Assembly (NCBI GenBank): GCA_036004665.1 | Contig: DASYRG010000025.1 | Location: 1-14,924, forward strand | Origin: JACQGZ01 sp036004665 | GTDB taxonomy: Bacteria > Sysuimicrobiota > Sysuimicrobiia > Sysuimicrobiales > Humicultoraceae | Direction: 5' to 3' | Length of the DNA stretch: 14,924 nucleotides | Shown: positions 14,347-14,924 of the stretch, in pieces | How the letters are laid out: each line of letters opens with the position of its first letter | How positions within the stretch are numbered: position 1 is the first letter of the stretch | The notes under the pieces: model-generated | What the model was told of the DNA's origin: nothing | Databases searched by the model: none | What the model saw: the letters and a program-made list of their open reading frames with translations, nothing else | Made by a program: the position numbers and the translations under genes

Positions 14347-14924
14347 GGTCGCCCTGGAGGGCCGGGTCGGAGCGCCGGGGCACGACGCTGATCGAGGTGC
14401 TGACGGCCCTGGCGATCGGCAGCATCATCACCAGCAGCCTGTACCTCCTGGTGGGCAGTACGATCAAGGCCCGTCTGATCGTGGGCGCGCGTGTCTCCGA
14501 TCAGGAACGCGGCCGGCTGGCCATTGGCTGGCTGGCCGATCGACTTCGTCAGGTGAACTTCGACGCTGCGGCGGCCTGCCCGGACGGGTTCGTGCGCCTT
14601 GGCTCCGGCCGTGGATTCGCCGGGCGAATGGCTTTCCGAGCGGTCATCGACCACCACCTCACGCCGCCCCGGCGGACTTACGTCTTCTACCTCGACCAGG
14701 GGACCCTCTGGCAGGAGACCCTGACGCAGGAAGCCCCCGAGCAGTGCGGCGACGAAGCGGAGCGCCGTGTCCCTTCCTCCGCGAGGGTCGTGGTCGCGCC
14801 TCCAACGGTGCAGGATTTCCGCCTGCGCTACCTGGATGCCAACGGCCTGGGCGTCGCCGATCCTGCCCGCGTCCGGCTGGTCGGGATCTCCTTGACCGTG
14901 CTGGCCACCGGGGCCTCAGGGCGG
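14343..14924 (+). CDS. Prepilin of the PilW/GspJ type, C-terminus cut off by the window edge
   Basis: The frame is open for 194 codons to the right edge. It begins MRSPWRAGSERRG|TTLIEVLTALAIGSIITSSLYLL with cleavage Gly13 and Glu+5 at residue 18. The GTG start at 14343 shares GTGA with the stop of the previous gene, a classic coupling overlap. The head includes QERGRLAIGWLADRLRQVNF and VVVAPPTVQDFRLRYLDANG, phrases that resemble the left-hand prepilin (501-1052), which has RVAIDRMAEELRW and IERLDFRYFDAAG. The two are probably paralogues of the PilW/GspJ group. The operon likely continues with further pilus genes outside the window. Confidence 0.88.
   Translation, partial: MRSPWRAGSERRGTTLIEVLTALAIGSIITSSLYLLVGSTIKARLIVGARVSDQERGRLAIGWLADRLRQVNFDAAAACPDGFVRLGSGRGFAGRMAFRAVIDHHLTPPRRTYVFYLDQGTLWQETLTQEAPEQCGDEAERRVPSSARVVVAPPTVQDFRLRYLDANGLGVADPARVRLVGISLTVLATGASGR

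Overview
The window is GC-rich, densely packed bacterial chromosome with very short intergenic gaps and several overlapping genes. No rRNA, tRNA, transposase, phage gene or CRISPR array is visible. The gene content (type IV pilin-like prepilins, ComF, a compact adenosylhomocysteinase without the usual insertion, a PrcB-like exported protein, a DUF2207 membrane protein) fits a free-living, uncultured-type bacterium of a deep-branching GC-rich lineage. The sequence alone does not allow a phylum assignment.

Layout. (1) 1-1052, minus strand: a prepilin followed by an exported small protein that runs off the left edge. (2) 1184-5322, plus strand: a tight, partly overlapping cluster of a class III transaminase, a class V PLP enzyme, a sarcosine/N-methyl-amino-acid oxidase-like flavoenzyme and a dual-specificity phosphatase. 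It looks like an amine or amino-acid catabolic operon of unknown substrate. (3) 5328-9418, minus strand: a class I aminotransferase, a 193-bp intergenic block of three consecutive hairpins, a secreted protein, and a DUF2207 membrane protein with a polyglycine tail. (4) 9538-10536, plus strand: a dihydrodipicolinate-reductase-fold dehydrogenase, convergent with and overlapping comF (10466-11215, minus). (5) 11312-11794, plus strand: a PrcB-domain exported protein, tail-to-tail with ahcY (11791-13047, minus). (6) A roughly 320-bp non-coding leader, then a run of three overlapping prepilin genes (13407-14924, plus) that continues beyond the right edge.

The most unusual signal is the intergenic block 8035-8227. 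Two long hairpins face each other in inverted orientation. Their outer stems differ in sequence but both pair fully, while their loops share three identical blocks (ACTGAA, ACGA, CACGGTTTT). Conserved loops on non-conserved but fully paired stems suggest a selected structured element rather than two ordinary terminators. A second theme is translation initiation. Some genes use strong GGGAGGG-type Shine-Dalgarno sites exactly 5 nt from the start. Two others (9538 and ahcY) have a TGC-extended -10 box placed so that transcription should begin at, or one base before, the GTG start, which predicts leaderless mRNAs.
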